In this document: piece by piece, positions 12,077-20,990 of the stretch | Layout: each line of letters opens with the position of its first letter | Numbering within the stretch: the stretch's first letter is position 1 | Origin: a virus | DNA: 26,215 bases | IMG/VR virus record: IMGVR_UViG_3300006790_000100 | Span: 1 to 26,215 of that record | Direction: 5' to 3' (one strand) | Program-made: the position numbers and the translations under genes | The notes under the pieces: generated by a model | Databases searched by the model: none | What the model was told of the DNA's origin: nothing | What the model saw: only the letters and a program-made list of their open reading frames with translations

Positions 12077-13252
12077 ATGAGTAAAGACGGAGACAATTTG
12101 TTTGGGGACTTTGATTTCAACTTAGAAGAAGCTGTAATCAATACTGGAGAAAGTACTCCCCCAACACAGACGAAAGAAGAAACAACAGTAGATACACAAG
12201 AAGAAGAAATAGTATCAACGTCTACTGATGAAACCCAAAACCAACCTAACGAGGATGGTTTAGTTGATACAGATTTATTTGTGAAAACCTCTGACACCAA
12301 CGAGACTGATAATAAGACCACTTCTTCCACTACAGAAGATGACAGTAGTGGTTCTTCTTCGTCTCCTCTTTCTTCTGGTCTTGTTTCAGCTCTCGGTGCA
12401 GAGGGCTTCATTAACGTGACTGAAGAAGAATTAGAAGGTGTTGAAGATGTTGCTCAATTCTTACGTGATAAGTTAAATGAATCTATTAACGAAAAAGTTA
12501 AAGGTGGTTTAACTGAAAAACAACAAAAAGCGTTAGAAGCATTTGAAAAAGGAGTTCCTATTGAGAATTATGTAAATTCCAACGCTAGAGAAGAGTCTTA
12601 TACACAAATAAGTAATGAACAGATTGAACAAAGAGTTGACTGGCAACAAGAACTAGTTAGGAGAATGTTAATCCAAACTGGTTTCTCAGAAGAAGATGCT
12701 GCAGATACTATTAACACCTATAAAGAAGTAGGTGGAGATAAACTAAAAACTAAAGCAATTGAAGCCAGAGACAAACTTATTAAATATGAGCAGGCTTATA
12801 AACTTCAATTAGAAGAACAGGCTGAAGCTCAAATGAAATCTTTAGAAGAAGAAAGACAGAATAAGTTAAAATCAACTGAGGAATTTATCAACTCTAAAAA
12901 TGAAATTATAACTGGTATTCCACTTACTGATACAGTAAAGAAAAACATTTATAATACCATGACTACACCAGTAGGTGAAATTGATGGTGCTAAAGTAAAT
13001 GCTATTGGTAAGTTAAGAGCAGAAAACCCAGAAAAGTTTGATATGATGATTGCATATTATTACAACTTGGGAATGTTTAATGAAATACCAGATTTTAGTA
13101 AAATAAGAAAAGCTGCAGATGCAAAAGCTGCAAGTGGACTTAACGAACTGCTTAAAGAAGGTACAGGATTCTTAAAATCTGATAAACCTAAAAATGGTGG
13201 AGGTAATAAGTCAGGTTCATTTGATGATGCACTTAACAGCTTTTTAGATTAA
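12077..13252 (+). CDS. Putative head scaffolding protein, 391 aa
   Basis: The gene lies between portal and major capsid genes, the standard place for a scaffold. The N-terminal 110 residues are acidic and low in complexity (Glu, Thr, Ser, Asp), for example VDTQEEEIVSTSTDETQ and SSTTEDDSSGSSSSPLSSG. The middle is helical and coiled-coil-like (LQLEEQAEAQMKSLEEERQN, about 245-265). The C-terminus is Lys/Gly-rich and ends DDALNSFLD. This build fits a transient internal scaffold. No protease motif is visible in it or in neighbouring genes. The start context is ACTTAAACAATG, like that of the portal gene. Confidence 0.7.
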   Translation: MSKDGDNLFGDFDFNLEEAVINTGESTPPTQTKEETTVDTQEEEIVSTSTDETQNQPNEDGLVDTDLFVKTSDTNETDNKTTSSTTEDDSSGSSSSPLSSGLVSALGAEGFINVTEEELEGVEDVAQFLRDKLNESINEKVKGGLTEKQQKALEAFEKGVPIENYVNSNAREESYTQISNEQIEQRVDWQQELVRRMLIQTGFSEEDAADTINTYKEVGGDKLKTKAIEARDKLIKYEQAYKLQLEEQAEAQMKSLEEERQNKLKSTEEFINSKNEIITGIPLTDTVKKNIYNTMTTPVGEIDGAKVNAIGKLRAENPEKFDMMIAYYYNLGMFNEIPDFSKIRKAADAKAASGLNELLKEGTGFLKSDKPKNGGGNKSGSFDDALNSFLD

Positions 13253-13280
13253 ATTGTAAATTATATAAAAACAAATAAAA

Positions 13281-14753
13281 ATGCCAAAGATTAGTAACCT
13301 TCAAATGACAGAAGCTAAGTCATGGGCAGGTCTTACAGATAAGAACCACTTAGGTTCTATCTTTGCTACTAAGCCTCAAGCTGCTAGTAAGCTAATGACT
13401 AGAATTGCTCAAACAAACTTCGGTCTGGATTTAGATTCATTCTTGGATCAATTTACACCAAAGTACTTAGAAACTGATGATGATTTTACTTGGGACTTAG
13501 TAGGTTCTGGTAAAAAGAATGTACCTCTAGTAGAAGCTAGAATTAATGGTACTGCTATTACTGCTGCTTCAGAAGCAGGTAAAGCATTCACAGAATTTGA
13601 ATTGGTTTTCCCAGAGCAATGGTTTACTGACGAACACGTTATTGTAGGTCACAAAAATGAGAGATACCAAATGCAAATTCAAGATAACCCAACTCCAGAT
13701 GGAACTAACTGGGTTTATCGAGTTAAACTATTAACTGGTGACGAAGATCTATTTGTACCTTATGAAGAACTTACTGCAGGTAAGAGATTCTCAAAAGACT
13801 TCTCTTTAGTTGAGCAAACATTGTCGAAAAAAGGTGGTGGGATTAACTTCACATCTCCATTCACAATGAGAAATGCATTTACTATGATTAGAATGGAGCA
13901 TACTACTCCTGGTAACATGATTAACAGACCACTTGCATTCCCTTGGTTGGGTGATGATGGTCAACAATATGCTACTTGGACACAGTATGAAGATTTTGAA
14001 TTTGAAAAACAATTCAGAATGGAAAAGAACAGATTGATGATGTTCTCTCGTTCAAATAGAAAAGATGACGGTACTTATCAAAATACTGGTAAGTCTGGAC
14101 ACATTAAGAAACAAGGTGCTGGTCTTAGACAACAAATGGAGTCTGCTAACACTGTTGCTTATAACGCATTTAACATTGATTTCTTACTTGACGTATTAGT
14201 TGAACTTTCTGAGGGGAAACTACCTACTGATAAGAGAGAATTTGTAATGTTAACTGGTGAGCGTGGTGCTATTCAGTTCCATAAAGCTATTGAGAACTAT
14301 TCTCAATTGTTTACTCCAGCTAGAGATGATGAAAGAATTTACACTACTTCAAAAGATGGAGTTAAGAAACCTATGGGTTACGGTGGACAATTCGTTGAGT
14401 ACATGGGGCCTCAAAACATCAGAGTTACTGTAGCTACTCATTCATTGTATGATGATAGAGAGAGAAATAAAGAACTTCACCCTTCTGGTGGTGTTGCTGA
14501 ATCTTACAGATACGATATCATGGACGTTGGTACTTCAGATGGAGAACCTAACATCAGAAAAGTATATGTTAAAGGGTCAGACGATATCATGGGTTACGAA
14601 CCAGGTTTGAGAAATCCTTGGTCTGCTAACGGTGAAAGAAGTCTTATGGCTCACTCAACTGATGGGTATACTGTACACAGAGCTACATGTTGTGGTATTA
14701 TGGTGAAAGATCCATCTAGAACTGCAACTTTGTTACCGAATATTCTTGTGTAA
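13281..14753 (+). CDS. Major capsid protein
   Basis: At 490 residues, placed after portal and scaffold, this is the expected HK97-fold shell protein. The start MPKISNLQMTEAKSWAGLTD, the segment AASKLMTRIAQTNFGLDLDS and the late segment SYRYDIMDVGTSDGEPNI with VKGSDDIMGYEPGLRNPW match what I recall of capsid proteins of crAss-like and related gut or aquatic Bacteroidota phages. There is no obvious N-terminal delta domain or cleavage signal. Codon use is richer in C-ending codons than in neighbours, as expected of a highly expressed gene. It is followed by a strong hairpin (14762-14798), which probably trims or ends the transcript. Confidence 0.88.
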   Translation: MPKISNLQMTEAKSWAGLTDKNHLGSIFATKPQAASKLMTRIAQTNFGLDLDSFLDQFTPKYLETDDDFTWDLVGSGKKNVPLVEARINGTAITAASEAGKAFTEFELVFPEQWFTDEHVIVGHKNERYQMQIQDNPTPDGTNWVYRVKLLTGDEDLFVPYEELTAGKRFSKDFSLVEQTLSKKGGGINFTSPFTMRNAFTMIRMEHTTPGNMINRPLAFPWLGDDGQQYATWTQYEDFEFEKQFRMEKNRLMMFSRSNRKDDGTYQNTGKSGHIKKQGAGLRQQMESANTVAYNAFNIDFLLDVLVELSEGKLPTDKREFVMLTGERGAIQFHKAIENYSQLFTPARDDERIYTTSKDGVKKPMGYGGQFVEYMGPQNIRVTVATHSLYDDRERNKELHPSGGVAESYRYDIMDVGTSDGEPNIRKVYVKGSDDIMGYEPGLRNPWSANGERSLMAHSTDGYTVHRATCCGIMVKDPSRTATLLPNILV

Positions 14754-14761
14754 TAAATAAA

Positions 14762-14798
14762 AAAGTTAGTTAGGGGATACTGTTCTCTAACTAACTTT
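14762..14798 (+). terminator. Hairpin after the capsid gene, probable terminator
   Basis: AAAGTTAGTTAG (14762-14773) and CTAACTAACTTT (14787-14798) form a perfect 12-bp stem with a 13-base loop. ATTTAACTTT follows, a weak T-tract, so partial termination or 3'-end protection of the capsid message is likely. Confidence 0.7.
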
Positions 14799-14819
14799 AT
14801 TTAACTTTAATAAATAAAA

Positions 14820-15710
14820 ATGGAAGAAAGAGAAGAAGAAGTGAAAACTGTAAAGGTAATTGACGCTAACGAAGGTGAATTTAAATTACCTAACAAAAAA
14901 GTAAAGGTTGTACCTGTCCGTAGAAAAGGAGCATGGTTACCACCTGCACATGAAGCTTCCCATGTATTTGGAAGTGCTAGAAAAAGATACGCTCCACCGT
15001 TAGCTGGTAAGCAAAGAATTGCTAACCCACTAACACCAGCAGAGCAAAAGTTCTTTGAAAGAGTTTTAGATGAAGATCTAAACCCGTTTAAAAAGTTCGA
15101 TAAGAACTATTGGGCGGATTATTATGTTTCTCTTGGAAATGAGGTACTAATATTAGATTTATCAGACCCAGAAGACTATATTAAATATAAAGTTCTTCTA
15201 ATGAATACAGAGCAAATTGCTCCATCTGGTAGATTAAAGTATAGTAAAGCTACAATCAAATACTTCATTGATGATATTGATTACGAAGAGAGAAGCAAAT
15301 ACAAGTCAGTTACAGCTAATACTGAAGCTTACAAACATTTAGGTAAGTTAGAAGATAGAGGTAAAGTTGCAATGGTAGACTTTTTAAAAGTTTATTATAG
15401 CAACAAGCCAGGTAAGAGAGCTGACTATAGTATGAGTATACAAAAAATATCTACAGAACTAGGTAATATTATAGATGAAGACGTAGACGGATTCTTACAA
15501 ATTGCTGGTGACGCAGAATACGATAATAGAGTATTTATCTCCAAGGCTTTATCATGTAGAGCTATCTCTAAAGATCATAGTATTTACTCTTTACCTAATG
15601 GTGAGATTATTGCTAAATCTGAAGATGAGTTAATTGCATGGTTAAAAGATGGGATTAATGATGAATACCGACTTCAAATTCAAGCGAGAATTGAAGAAAC
15701 TGATAAATAA
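14820..15710 (+). CDS. Conserved post-capsid structural protein, 296 aa
   Basis: The N-terminus is charged and extended (VKVVPVRRKGAWLPPAHEAS). The core has NPLTPAEQKFFE and a striking LDLSDPEDYIKYKVLLMNTE followed by QIAPSG. I associate that pattern with a protein that follows the capsid gene in several Bacteroidota phages, but I know no function. It may be a head decoration, a head-completion or a neck protein. The start follows TTTAATAAATAAAAATG, the clearest case of the A-rich start context. The next gene begins two bases after its stop. Confidence 0.65.
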   Translation: MEEREEEVKTVKVIDANEGEFKLPNKKVKVVPVRRKGAWLPPAHEASHVFGSARKRYAPPLAGKQRIANPLTPAEQKFFERVLDEDLNPFKKFDKNYWADYYVSLGNEVLILDLSDPEDYIKYKVLLMNTEQIAPSGRLKYSKATIKYFIDDIDYEERSKYKSVTANTEAYKHLGKLEDRGKVAMVDFLKVYYSNKPGKRADYSMSIQKISTELGNIIDEDVDGFLQIAGDAEYDNRVFISKALSCRAISKDHSIYSLPNGEIIAKSEDELIAWLKDGINDEYRLQIQARIEETDK

Positions 15711-15712
15711 CT

Positions 15713-16429
15713 ATGACAGCAAATGAAATGGCGAATGAGTTTGAAGTCTTATATGATAAGATTACAAACAATGACGCTCCAGGATATGAAGACTCTGAAA
15801 TTTCTTTGATTTTAAACAAAGCACAAGAAAGATTCTTTTTAAAAGGTTATTCTGGTACTAATAAGCTGAAAGAAGCATTAGAAGAAACTGAGAAGAGTAG
15901 AAAAGATTTTAGTGAGTTAATTAGTAATACTGAACTTACTACAGCTTCTACTACTCAAACAGGTTCTCTACCTAATGGTACTTTCTATGATTTGCCAACT
16001 AACTTTTTATATGCTATCAAAGAAGAGGTCACAGTTAGTTCAGAAGATGAATGTATAAATGGTAATAGAATCAAAGTTAAACCAATTACTCATGACGAGT
16101 ATGTAGTTAACATTGAAAACCCATTTAAACAACCATATGAAGAATTAGCATGGAGACTAGATTATAGTAGAGTTACTGATAACACTGATCCTAAACGTCA
16201 TGAAATCATAACTGATGGTAATTACACTGTAACTACTTATCATTTAAGATACCTAAGACAATTACCAGATATAGTGGTTGATAGAACTACTACTACAAAC
16301 CAAGTGAATTGTATACTAAATGAAATAACACATAGAAGATTGTTAGACATTGCAGTAGAAATTGCACTTGAGATTACAGTAGACCAGCGATTACAAACTA
16401 ATCTACTACTTAATCAGACAAACGAGTAA
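15713..16429 (+). CDS. Head-tail connector / neck ring protein (putative), 238 aa
   Basis: The N-terminus MTANEMANEFEVLYDKITNN, then ISLILNKAQERFF, is the helical opening typical of connector and tail-tube-adaptor proteins in Bacteroidota phages. The middle is beta-rich (FYDLPTNFLYAIKEEV, WRLDYSR, HLRYLRQLPDIVV). The end, NCILNEITHRRLLDIAVEIALE, is a helix like that of T7 gp11/P22 gp4-type adaptors. A ring under the portal is the likely place. The fold assignment is by pattern only. Confidence 0.65.
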   Translation: MTANEMANEFEVLYDKITNNDAPGYEDSEISLILNKAQERFFLKGYSGTNKLKEALEETEKSRKDFSELISNTELTTASTTQTGSLPNGTFYDLPTNFLYAIKEEVTVSSEDECINGNRIKVKPITHDEYVVNIENPFKQPYEELAWRLDYSRVTDNTDPKRHEIITDGNYTVTTYHLRYLRQLPDIVVDRTTTTNQVNCILNEITHRRLLDIAVEIALEITVDQRLQTNLLLNQTNE

Positions 16430-16471
16430 AACATAAATTAAATTATATTGTTAAATTAAACTACATTAAAC

Positions 16472-17791
16472 ATGTACACACAAAGAAACGTAGGATATCT
16501 ACATATTGGTGCTGATGTAACTGGATGGTCAGATAAAGCAACTCACCCACAAGATCTATTAACAGGTGAGATTGGAATTTTCAAACCAGACGGTACTGAA
16601 ATGACTGAAGCATTAGCTGCTACAGAGAACGATTTCGTTATCTACACTAGACAAGCTGATGGTAAATTAGTAGTATCTCCTGTGATTAACAAGAACCATA
16701 TTACTAAATGTATCAAAACTGACTATGCTGCAGCGACTGCTCAAGTAGACTTTATTGGATACAATGGAACAACTGGTTCTATCGAAGCTATTAACGATAA
16801 CTTGTATAAAGTTCATATCTATGTACAAGAGTTGTTAAGATCTAACTCTGATGGTAGAAAAGTTAAGCATGGTTCTTACCTATCTGACTCATCTGCAACT
16901 CAAGCTGAAGTTGCTATTGGTCTTGCTGGTAACCTAGTAAATAACTTTGTTAGAGAAGATGAGAAGTTTATGACTTTCAAAGCTATTTGTAATGTAGCTG
17001 CTTCTGCTACTAATGATATGACAAATGCTGTTACAGCAACTAATGGGTCAAAAGTTCTTTCAGTAGCCACAGCACTTACTTATAATGGTACTTCTGGTAC
17101 TCTAGTTGTTGGAGATTATATTAGATTTGCTCCAAGCACTGCAGCAACAGATTTAACTACTGATGATGCTACTACTAGAGCATACGAAGTATATGAAGTT
17201 AAAGAAATCTCTGGTTTATTTGTAACTTTGGATAGACCTTTTACAGGGGTATCTGAGCTTTACGAAGATGCTGATGATGCTTGTCAAGTTATCCCTGCTG
17301 CAACAGGTGCTGCTGCTGATTGGGGTGTTGTAATGACAGGAGCTACACTATCTGCTGATCCTGGAAAATTCAACTATTCAGTTACACTTTGGGATACTCA
17401 ATTGGTTGATTTCGGTACTACTACTGAAAACTTCAAATCAACTGCTGCTTCTAAAGGAACTAACCACCCAACTCAAATTGCTGAGATGGAATGGTTCTTC
17501 CAAGGTAACGAAGGTGAATATCACAGAGAAGGATTTAAATTCTTATTCTCGCCTAGAGCTAATGCTGTAGCTTCTCCAACTGGAGGTGGGTATGACGTAA
17601 TTGCAATTACTGTTGATGCTTCACATGTGACTTCATTCTCGAATAATGTGTCACCATACGTGGTTTACCTATGTGTACCTTCTACAGCAACTTCTGCGAA
17701 TTACGCATTAGCTGCAACAGGAGATGATTTCACTGATGTACTAGAAGTTCTTGCTTTTGGTGCTGCTGGTGGTGAATTAGCTCTTGTATAA
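16472..17791 (+). CDS. Large beta-rich virion structural protein, 439 aa
   Basis: The protein starts MYTQRNVGYLHIGADVTGWS with a DLLTGEIGIFKPDG segment. A middle domain rich in Ala and Thr (about 160-290) includes VVGDYIRFAPSTAATDL. The C-terminal domain contains WFFQGNEGEYHREGFKF. Alternating beta strands and the place after the connector suggest a tail-tube-like or other abundant particle protein. I cannot decide between a tail tube (contractile or siphovirus-like morphology) and a head/neck protein (podovirus). C-ending codons and a strong terminator directly behind it point to high expression. Confidence 0.6.
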   Translation: MYTQRNVGYLHIGADVTGWSDKATHPQDLLTGEIGIFKPDGTEMTEALAATENDFVIYTRQADGKLVVSPVINKNHITKCIKTDYAAATAQVDFIGYNGTTGSIEAINDNLYKVHIYVQELLRSNSDGRKVKHGSYLSDSSATQAEVAIGLAGNLVNNFVREDEKFMTFKAICNVAASATNDMTNAVTATNGSKVLSVATALTYNGTSGTLVVGDYIRFAPSTAATDLTTDDATTRAYEVYEVKEISGLFVTLDRPFTGVSELYEDADDACQVIPAATGAAADWGVVMTGATLSADPGKFNYSVTLWDTQLVDFGTTTENFKSTAASKGTNHPTQIAEMEWFFQGNEGEYHREGFKFLFSPRANAVASPTGGGYDVIAITVDASHVTSFSNNVSPYVVYLCVPSTATSANYALAATGDDFTDVLEVLAFGAAGGELALV

Positions 17792-17813
17792 TAGCTATAC
17801 AGAATGACATAGA

Positions 17814-17847
17814 GAGTACCCCCTAATTGTGGGGGTATTCTTTTTTT
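17814..17847 (+). terminator. Strong intrinsic terminator
   Basis: GAGTACCCCC (17814-17823) pairs with GGGGGTATTC (17831-17840) over 10 bp with one G-U and a 7-base loop. Seven T residues (17841-17847) follow directly. This is the clearest rho-independent terminator on the plus strand and closes the head/structural block. Confidence 0.9.
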
Positions 17848-17858
17848 CATTATTTTTG
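17826..17858 (+). promoter_or_regulatory. Putative promoter P4, nested with the terminator
   Basis: TATTTTTG (17851-17858) is a full -7 match. The only -33 candidate is ATTG (17826-17829), one mismatch and 21 bases upstream, inside the terminator loop. The ATG at 17874 follows 15 bases later. Transcription thus seems to stop and restart within 45 bases. Confidence 0.5.
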
Positions 17859-17873
17859 TTAAAATAGAATATT

Positions 17874-18419
17874 ATGGCTTTTTCCCCAACATTAGAAATG
17901 TGTCAAATAACTTGTAGTAAAATCAGATTTACTGATACTACTGGTCTATACCACGCTAGTAATAATACAGGGGGGTGGTTAGGCCCTAATATAAACGCTG
18001 AAGATGTTACTGCAGCTACAATTGTAATAACAGACAGTGACGGTGATACAGAATTTACATATGATGTATTATCTCAAATTCCAGATCCTGTATCTGGAGA
18101 TATAACTTACACAGATTATTCATACGCTTTAGCTGATGGTACTTGGACAGTAACTTATACAATTACCACATCTACAGATATTTATACACATAGTCAAACT
18201 GTTATTACTACATGTAATTTTGAATGTTGTATAAGTAAGCAGTTAGCTAAAATAGCTAAAGCAGTTTGTGAAAACCCCTGCAATACTTCTTTGATAGACG
18301 ATTTCTTAGTTATTGAGGGTATGCTATTTGCTTATAAAGCAGCAGGTATGTGTGAAAAAGTTAAAACTGAAATGGAAAAAAGGTTACAGAGATTCTGTGA
18401 CTATCAATGTGATTGTTAA
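17874..18419 (+). CDS. Virion-type protein with beta domain and Cys-rich helical tail, 181 aa
   Basis: Residues 1-115 are a beta-sandwich-like domain (AATIVITDSDGDTEFTYDVL, DGTWTVTYTITTSTDIYTH). From about 116 a helical, Cys-rich domain follows: CNFECCISKQLAKIAK, CENPCN, and an ending RFCDYQCDC. That helical domain resembles the whole of the 95-residue product of 19093-19380. Cysteine pairs suggest a bound metal ion or disulfides formed after lysis. It is the first gene after the terminator/promoter junction. The role is unknown; a small particle protein or assembly factor is inferred. Confidence 0.6.
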   Translation: MAFSPTLEMCQITCSKIRFTDTTGLYHASNNTGGWLGPNINAEDVTAATIVITDSDGDTEFTYDVLSQIPDPVSGDITYTDYSYALADGTWTVTYTITTSTDIYTHSQTVITTCNFECCISKQLAKIAKAVCENPCNTSLIDDFLVIEGMLFAYKAAGMCEKVKTEMEKRLQRFCDYQCDC

Positions 18420-18421
18420 TT

Positions 18422-19093
18422 ATGGGATGTTCAACTTGTGACGATAATAAAATACCTTTATCATTAGCCACTGGGTCTGATGGTAGAAGTGTATATATAG
18501 CTTTTGCTTCTGATAATGTTGGAAGTAATTTTTCATATACTCCTAGTGATACACTAGAGTATGTTTCTTTTGTGAGTAAAATAGGTTCGAGTGTTACTCA
18601 AGCTGAATTTACTACTTGGGTTAAGTATCATGGTGAAGATGGTACCAATGGTACTAATGGAATTTCAGTAACTAGTGCTACTATTAATGACGAAGGTGAA
18701 CTAGTATTAACAATGAGTGATGCTAGTACTATTAATGCTGGTTCAGTTACTTGTTGTGATCTTACTTGGAGGCCACTAACCTTAATAAATGGTTGGGATT
18801 CTCAAGATGCTACTTTAAAAACTAAAGCTGAGTACGTTATAGATGGTATGGGCTTTATTCATTTTAGAGGTACTTTAAATGATGCTGCTGCAACTTCTGC
18901 AACCTTTGCTCAAACAGCTATTACAGGATTAACCCAAAATTTATTCTCTTCTATTAGTGATACTTCTACAGCAAGTTCGCATTCTAGTTTTGAATTAAAC
19001 TATGCTACAGCAGGGTTGAAAATAAATAATTACGGGAGTGGTGGTACTACATATTGGATATTAGATTCAATCCCACCAATATTAGTTAGATAA
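18422..19093 (+). CDS. Minor fibre-like protein with short collagen-like segment, 223 aa
   Basis: The start MGCSTCDDNKIPLSLATGSDG is chosen at the ATG at 18422; the longer frame would begin with TTG. Residues about 73-84 are GEDGTNGTNGIS, a short Gly-x-y run as in trimeric phage fibres. The following ATINDEGELVLTMSDAST looks like a beta-helix or fibre shaft turn. The C-terminal about 120 residues form a beta-rich head, with Tyr, Gly and Thr near the end. The CxxC at the N-terminus joins the Cys-rich ends of both neighbours. A tail-fibre or spike role is likely. Confidence 0.65.
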   Translation: MGCSTCDDNKIPLSLATGSDGRSVYIAFASDNVGSNFSYTPSDTLEYVSFVSKIGSSVTQAEFTTWVKYHGEDGTNGTNGISVTSATINDEGELVLTMSDASTINAGSVTCCDLTWRPLTLINGWDSQDATLKTKAEYVIDGMGFIHFRGTLNDAAATSATFAQTAITGLTQNLFSSISDTSTASSHSSFELNYATAGLKINNYGSGGTTYWILDSIPPILVR

Positions 19094-19380
19094 TGACAAC
19101 TGATCTAGATAAACAGAAAATAGTAACAACTTACCAATGTAAGTTAGCATGTCTTGGTGAAACCATAGCTACTAAGTTAGGTAAGTATAAAGACTGTGAT
19201 CTAGCTAATGAAATAAGAGATTTAAAATACGCTAGAGCATTGCTCTATAGAATTACCTCATATGATACATCTGCAGGTGATGATGATACAAATGAAGAAG
19301 TAAATGGTTTAACGAAAGAGGAGATTTGCCAAATGCTAAATTCGCTTTATTGCACTTTAGATAAATATTGTGATTGTTAA
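19093..19380 (+). CDS. Small Cys-rich helical protein, 95 aa
   Basis: The start overlaps the previous stop (TAATG). It is all-helical: YQCKLACLGETIATKLG, CDLANEIRDLKYARALLYRI, then EEICQMLNSLYCTL and the terminal DKYCDC. The arrangement aligns by eye with the C-terminal 65 residues of the 17874-18419 product, which also ends in CDC. Six cysteines in 95 residues is high. A metal-bound helical bundle that joins or caps the fibre proteins is possible but unproven. Confidence 0.6.
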   Translation: MTTDLDKQKIVTTYQCKLACLGETIATKLGKYKDCDLANEIRDLKYARALLYRITSYDTSAGDDDTNEEVNGLTKEEICQMLNSLYCTLDKYCDC

Positions 19381-19396
19381 ATAAATAAAATAAAAA

Positions 19397-19975
19397 ATGG
19401 GAGTAACAGTTTTTGAAGTGAGTGGTGCCATGACATTGAACAGTGTTAAACTGAACAGTGGTAACATCAATCCTTCTGGTACAAAAAAATACATTCTAGA
19501 CGGTGATGAAGATACCTACATCACTTCTGGTGCTGATGATGACATCAGTATTTATATTTCTGGTTCTGAAGATTTTTCTTTTGAAGCAGATAAATTCGTA
19601 GTAGAAACAGGTAGTGAAATTCAAGCAGCTTCTGCAATTGTAGTAAGTGGGCCAGGATTTATACCTAATGCTGCACAATCGTCTAATAGTGGGCCTGGTG
19701 CTATTAGTAATGTAGTTTACTATACTACTATGACAACAACAGGTGCTGATGCATTTACATTAGCTGATGCTGATGTTAAAGGTCAAATCAAAAAAATTCA
19801 GATGATTGTTGATGCTGGTGACGGTACGCTAACACCTGCTAACTTGTCTGGTGGAACTACTATTACATTTGCTGATGTAGGTGATACATGTGAACTTTTA
19901 TGGAATGGTTCTAGCTGGACAGTACTAGCTTTATATAATGTTGTAGATGGTGCAACTGCTCCAGTATTAGCATAA
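19397..19975 (+). CDS. Virion accessory / fibre-type protein, 192 aa
   Basis: Residues 1-75 form a short beta domain, with DGDEDTYITSGADDDISIYI like the pectin-lyase-type or 'shaft' turns in fibres. The C-terminal part, GPGAISNVVYYTTMTTTGAD then FTLADADVKGQIKKIQMIVD and TTITFADVGDTCELLWNGSSW, is a beta-domain widely found in environmental phage structural proteins. The start has a long A-rich leader. It is probably a surface decoration or tail accessory. The exact place is unknown. Confidence 0.65.
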   Translation: MGVTVFEVSGAMTLNSVKLNSGNINPSGTKKYILDGDEDTYITSGADDDISIYISGSEDFSFEADKFVVETGSEIQAASAIVVSGPGFIPNAAQSSNSGPGAISNVVYYTTMTTTGADAFTLADADVKGQIKKIQMIVDAGDGTLTPANLSGGTTITFADVGDTCELLWNGSSWTVLALYNVVDGATAPVLA

Positions 19976-20003
19976 TAATTAAACTAATTAAAATTAAACA
20001 AAA

Positions 20004-20690
20004 ATGGCAATAGCAAAAAAAGTAACTGCAAATAATCATCTACCGGGTGAAGGGGATGCTAGATTTCCAGTTTACTCAAAACAATTTAATGAATTAGTAG
20101 ATGCTGTATTAGAAATTGAAGGATCTGATGGTACTTTAACTGCAGATACTATTCAAGAACAAACATCTGGTAATGGTGTCGTTGTAGATGGTGTTACATT
20201 AAAAGATAACGCTGTAACTGCTACAGGAGTTAATAGCTTAACAGGTGGTATTACTATTTCTACAAATGTTGTAGAATATACTACTGAGGTAACATTAACT
20301 GCTACTGAAATTGTAGGAACTGATGCAGGTGATTTAGGTCATGCAGGTGGTGCAGAACTAGTTGCAGCAGCAGGTGCAGGAACAGCTTTACAATTTGTAA
20401 ATGCAGTATTGATTTATGATTATGATACTGCTGCTTATACAGGTGGTGCAGGAGATGATCTTACAATCTATATTAATTCAGTAGCCGTATCTCCATCAAT
20501 TGCAACTGCAGACTTAATTACAAAAGCAGGTGATACTGTTATCAATCTTAGTGCGTTAGCTGCTGCTGACTATGTATTAGGAGTAAATTCTAATATTAAC
20601 TTAGCGTCAACTGCAGTAACTCAACCAGGTACTGCTGCTGGAGTAATTAGAGCAATTGTAACATACCGAGTTATTACTACTAATTTATAA
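20004..20690 (+). CDS. Virion structural / fibre-type protein, 228 aa
   Basis: The short N-terminal helix contains FPVYSKQFNELVDAVLEIE. It is followed by GTLTADTIQEQTSGNGVVVD and GVTLKDNAV, a repeat-like 'D-T-I-x-E-x-T-x-x-x-G-V' pattern seen in phage fibre shafts and minor structural proteins. The C-terminal 140 residues are Ala/Gly/Thr-rich beta sheet (VNAVLIYDYDTAAYTGGAG, ending AIVTYRVITTNL). The start context is A-rich. A trimeric fibre or decoration protein is likely. Confidence 0.65.
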   Translation: MAIAKKVTANNHLPGEGDARFPVYSKQFNELVDAVLEIEGSDGTLTADTIQEQTSGNGVVVDGVTLKDNAVTATGVNSLTGGITISTNVVEYTTEVTLTATEIVGTDAGDLGHAGGAELVAAAGAGTALQFVNAVLIYDYDTAAYTGGAGDDLTIYINSVAVSPSIATADLITKAGDTVINLSALAAADYVLGVNSNINLASTAVTQPGTAAGVIRAIVTYRVITTNL

Positions 20691-20701
20691 TTTGTATTAT
20701 A

Positions 20702-20974
20702 ATGTTAAGAGACAAGAGAGACAAAGCTTCTCAACAGTTAGTTGGGAAAGCTTTATTGAATACTAACCCATACTTTATATCTGATACTACTGAAGTAACA
20801 GGTCTAGAGGGGTACGCTATTCAAGCAATAGAAGATACTGTAATTGCATCAATTGATTCAAATTGCAAAGGTAATACATTAGTAGGTGAGACTATATTAG
20901 CTGGTCATGTTTGGTATATGAATGTATACTCTATTAAATTAACTTCTGGAGCAGTATTTATTCACAGACACTAA
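20702..20974 (+). CDS. Small virion protein, 90 aa
   Basis: The protein reads as a compact beta domain: TTEVTGLEGYAIQAIEDTVI, then GNTLVGETILAGHVWYMNVY and LTSGAVFIHRH. This pattern ('GyaIqaIedTvi.....G.tl..g.vwyg....itLtSGavi.y') is common in small environmental phage structural proteins. Starts 11 bases after the previous stop. A decoration or fibre-tip role is inferred. Confidence 0.65.
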   Translation: MLRDKRDKASQQLVGKALLNTNPYFISDTTEVTGLEGYAIQAIEDTVIASIDSNCKGNTLVGETILAGHVWYMNVYSIKLTSGAVFIHRH

Positions 20975-20990
20975 AAACTTTTTCTAGAAT

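Noticed and set aside
12070-12411. Minus-strand frame of 113 codons opposite the scaffold N-terminus
   Set aside because: The Ser/Val-rich sequence is the mirror of the acidic low-complexity region of the scaffold gene.
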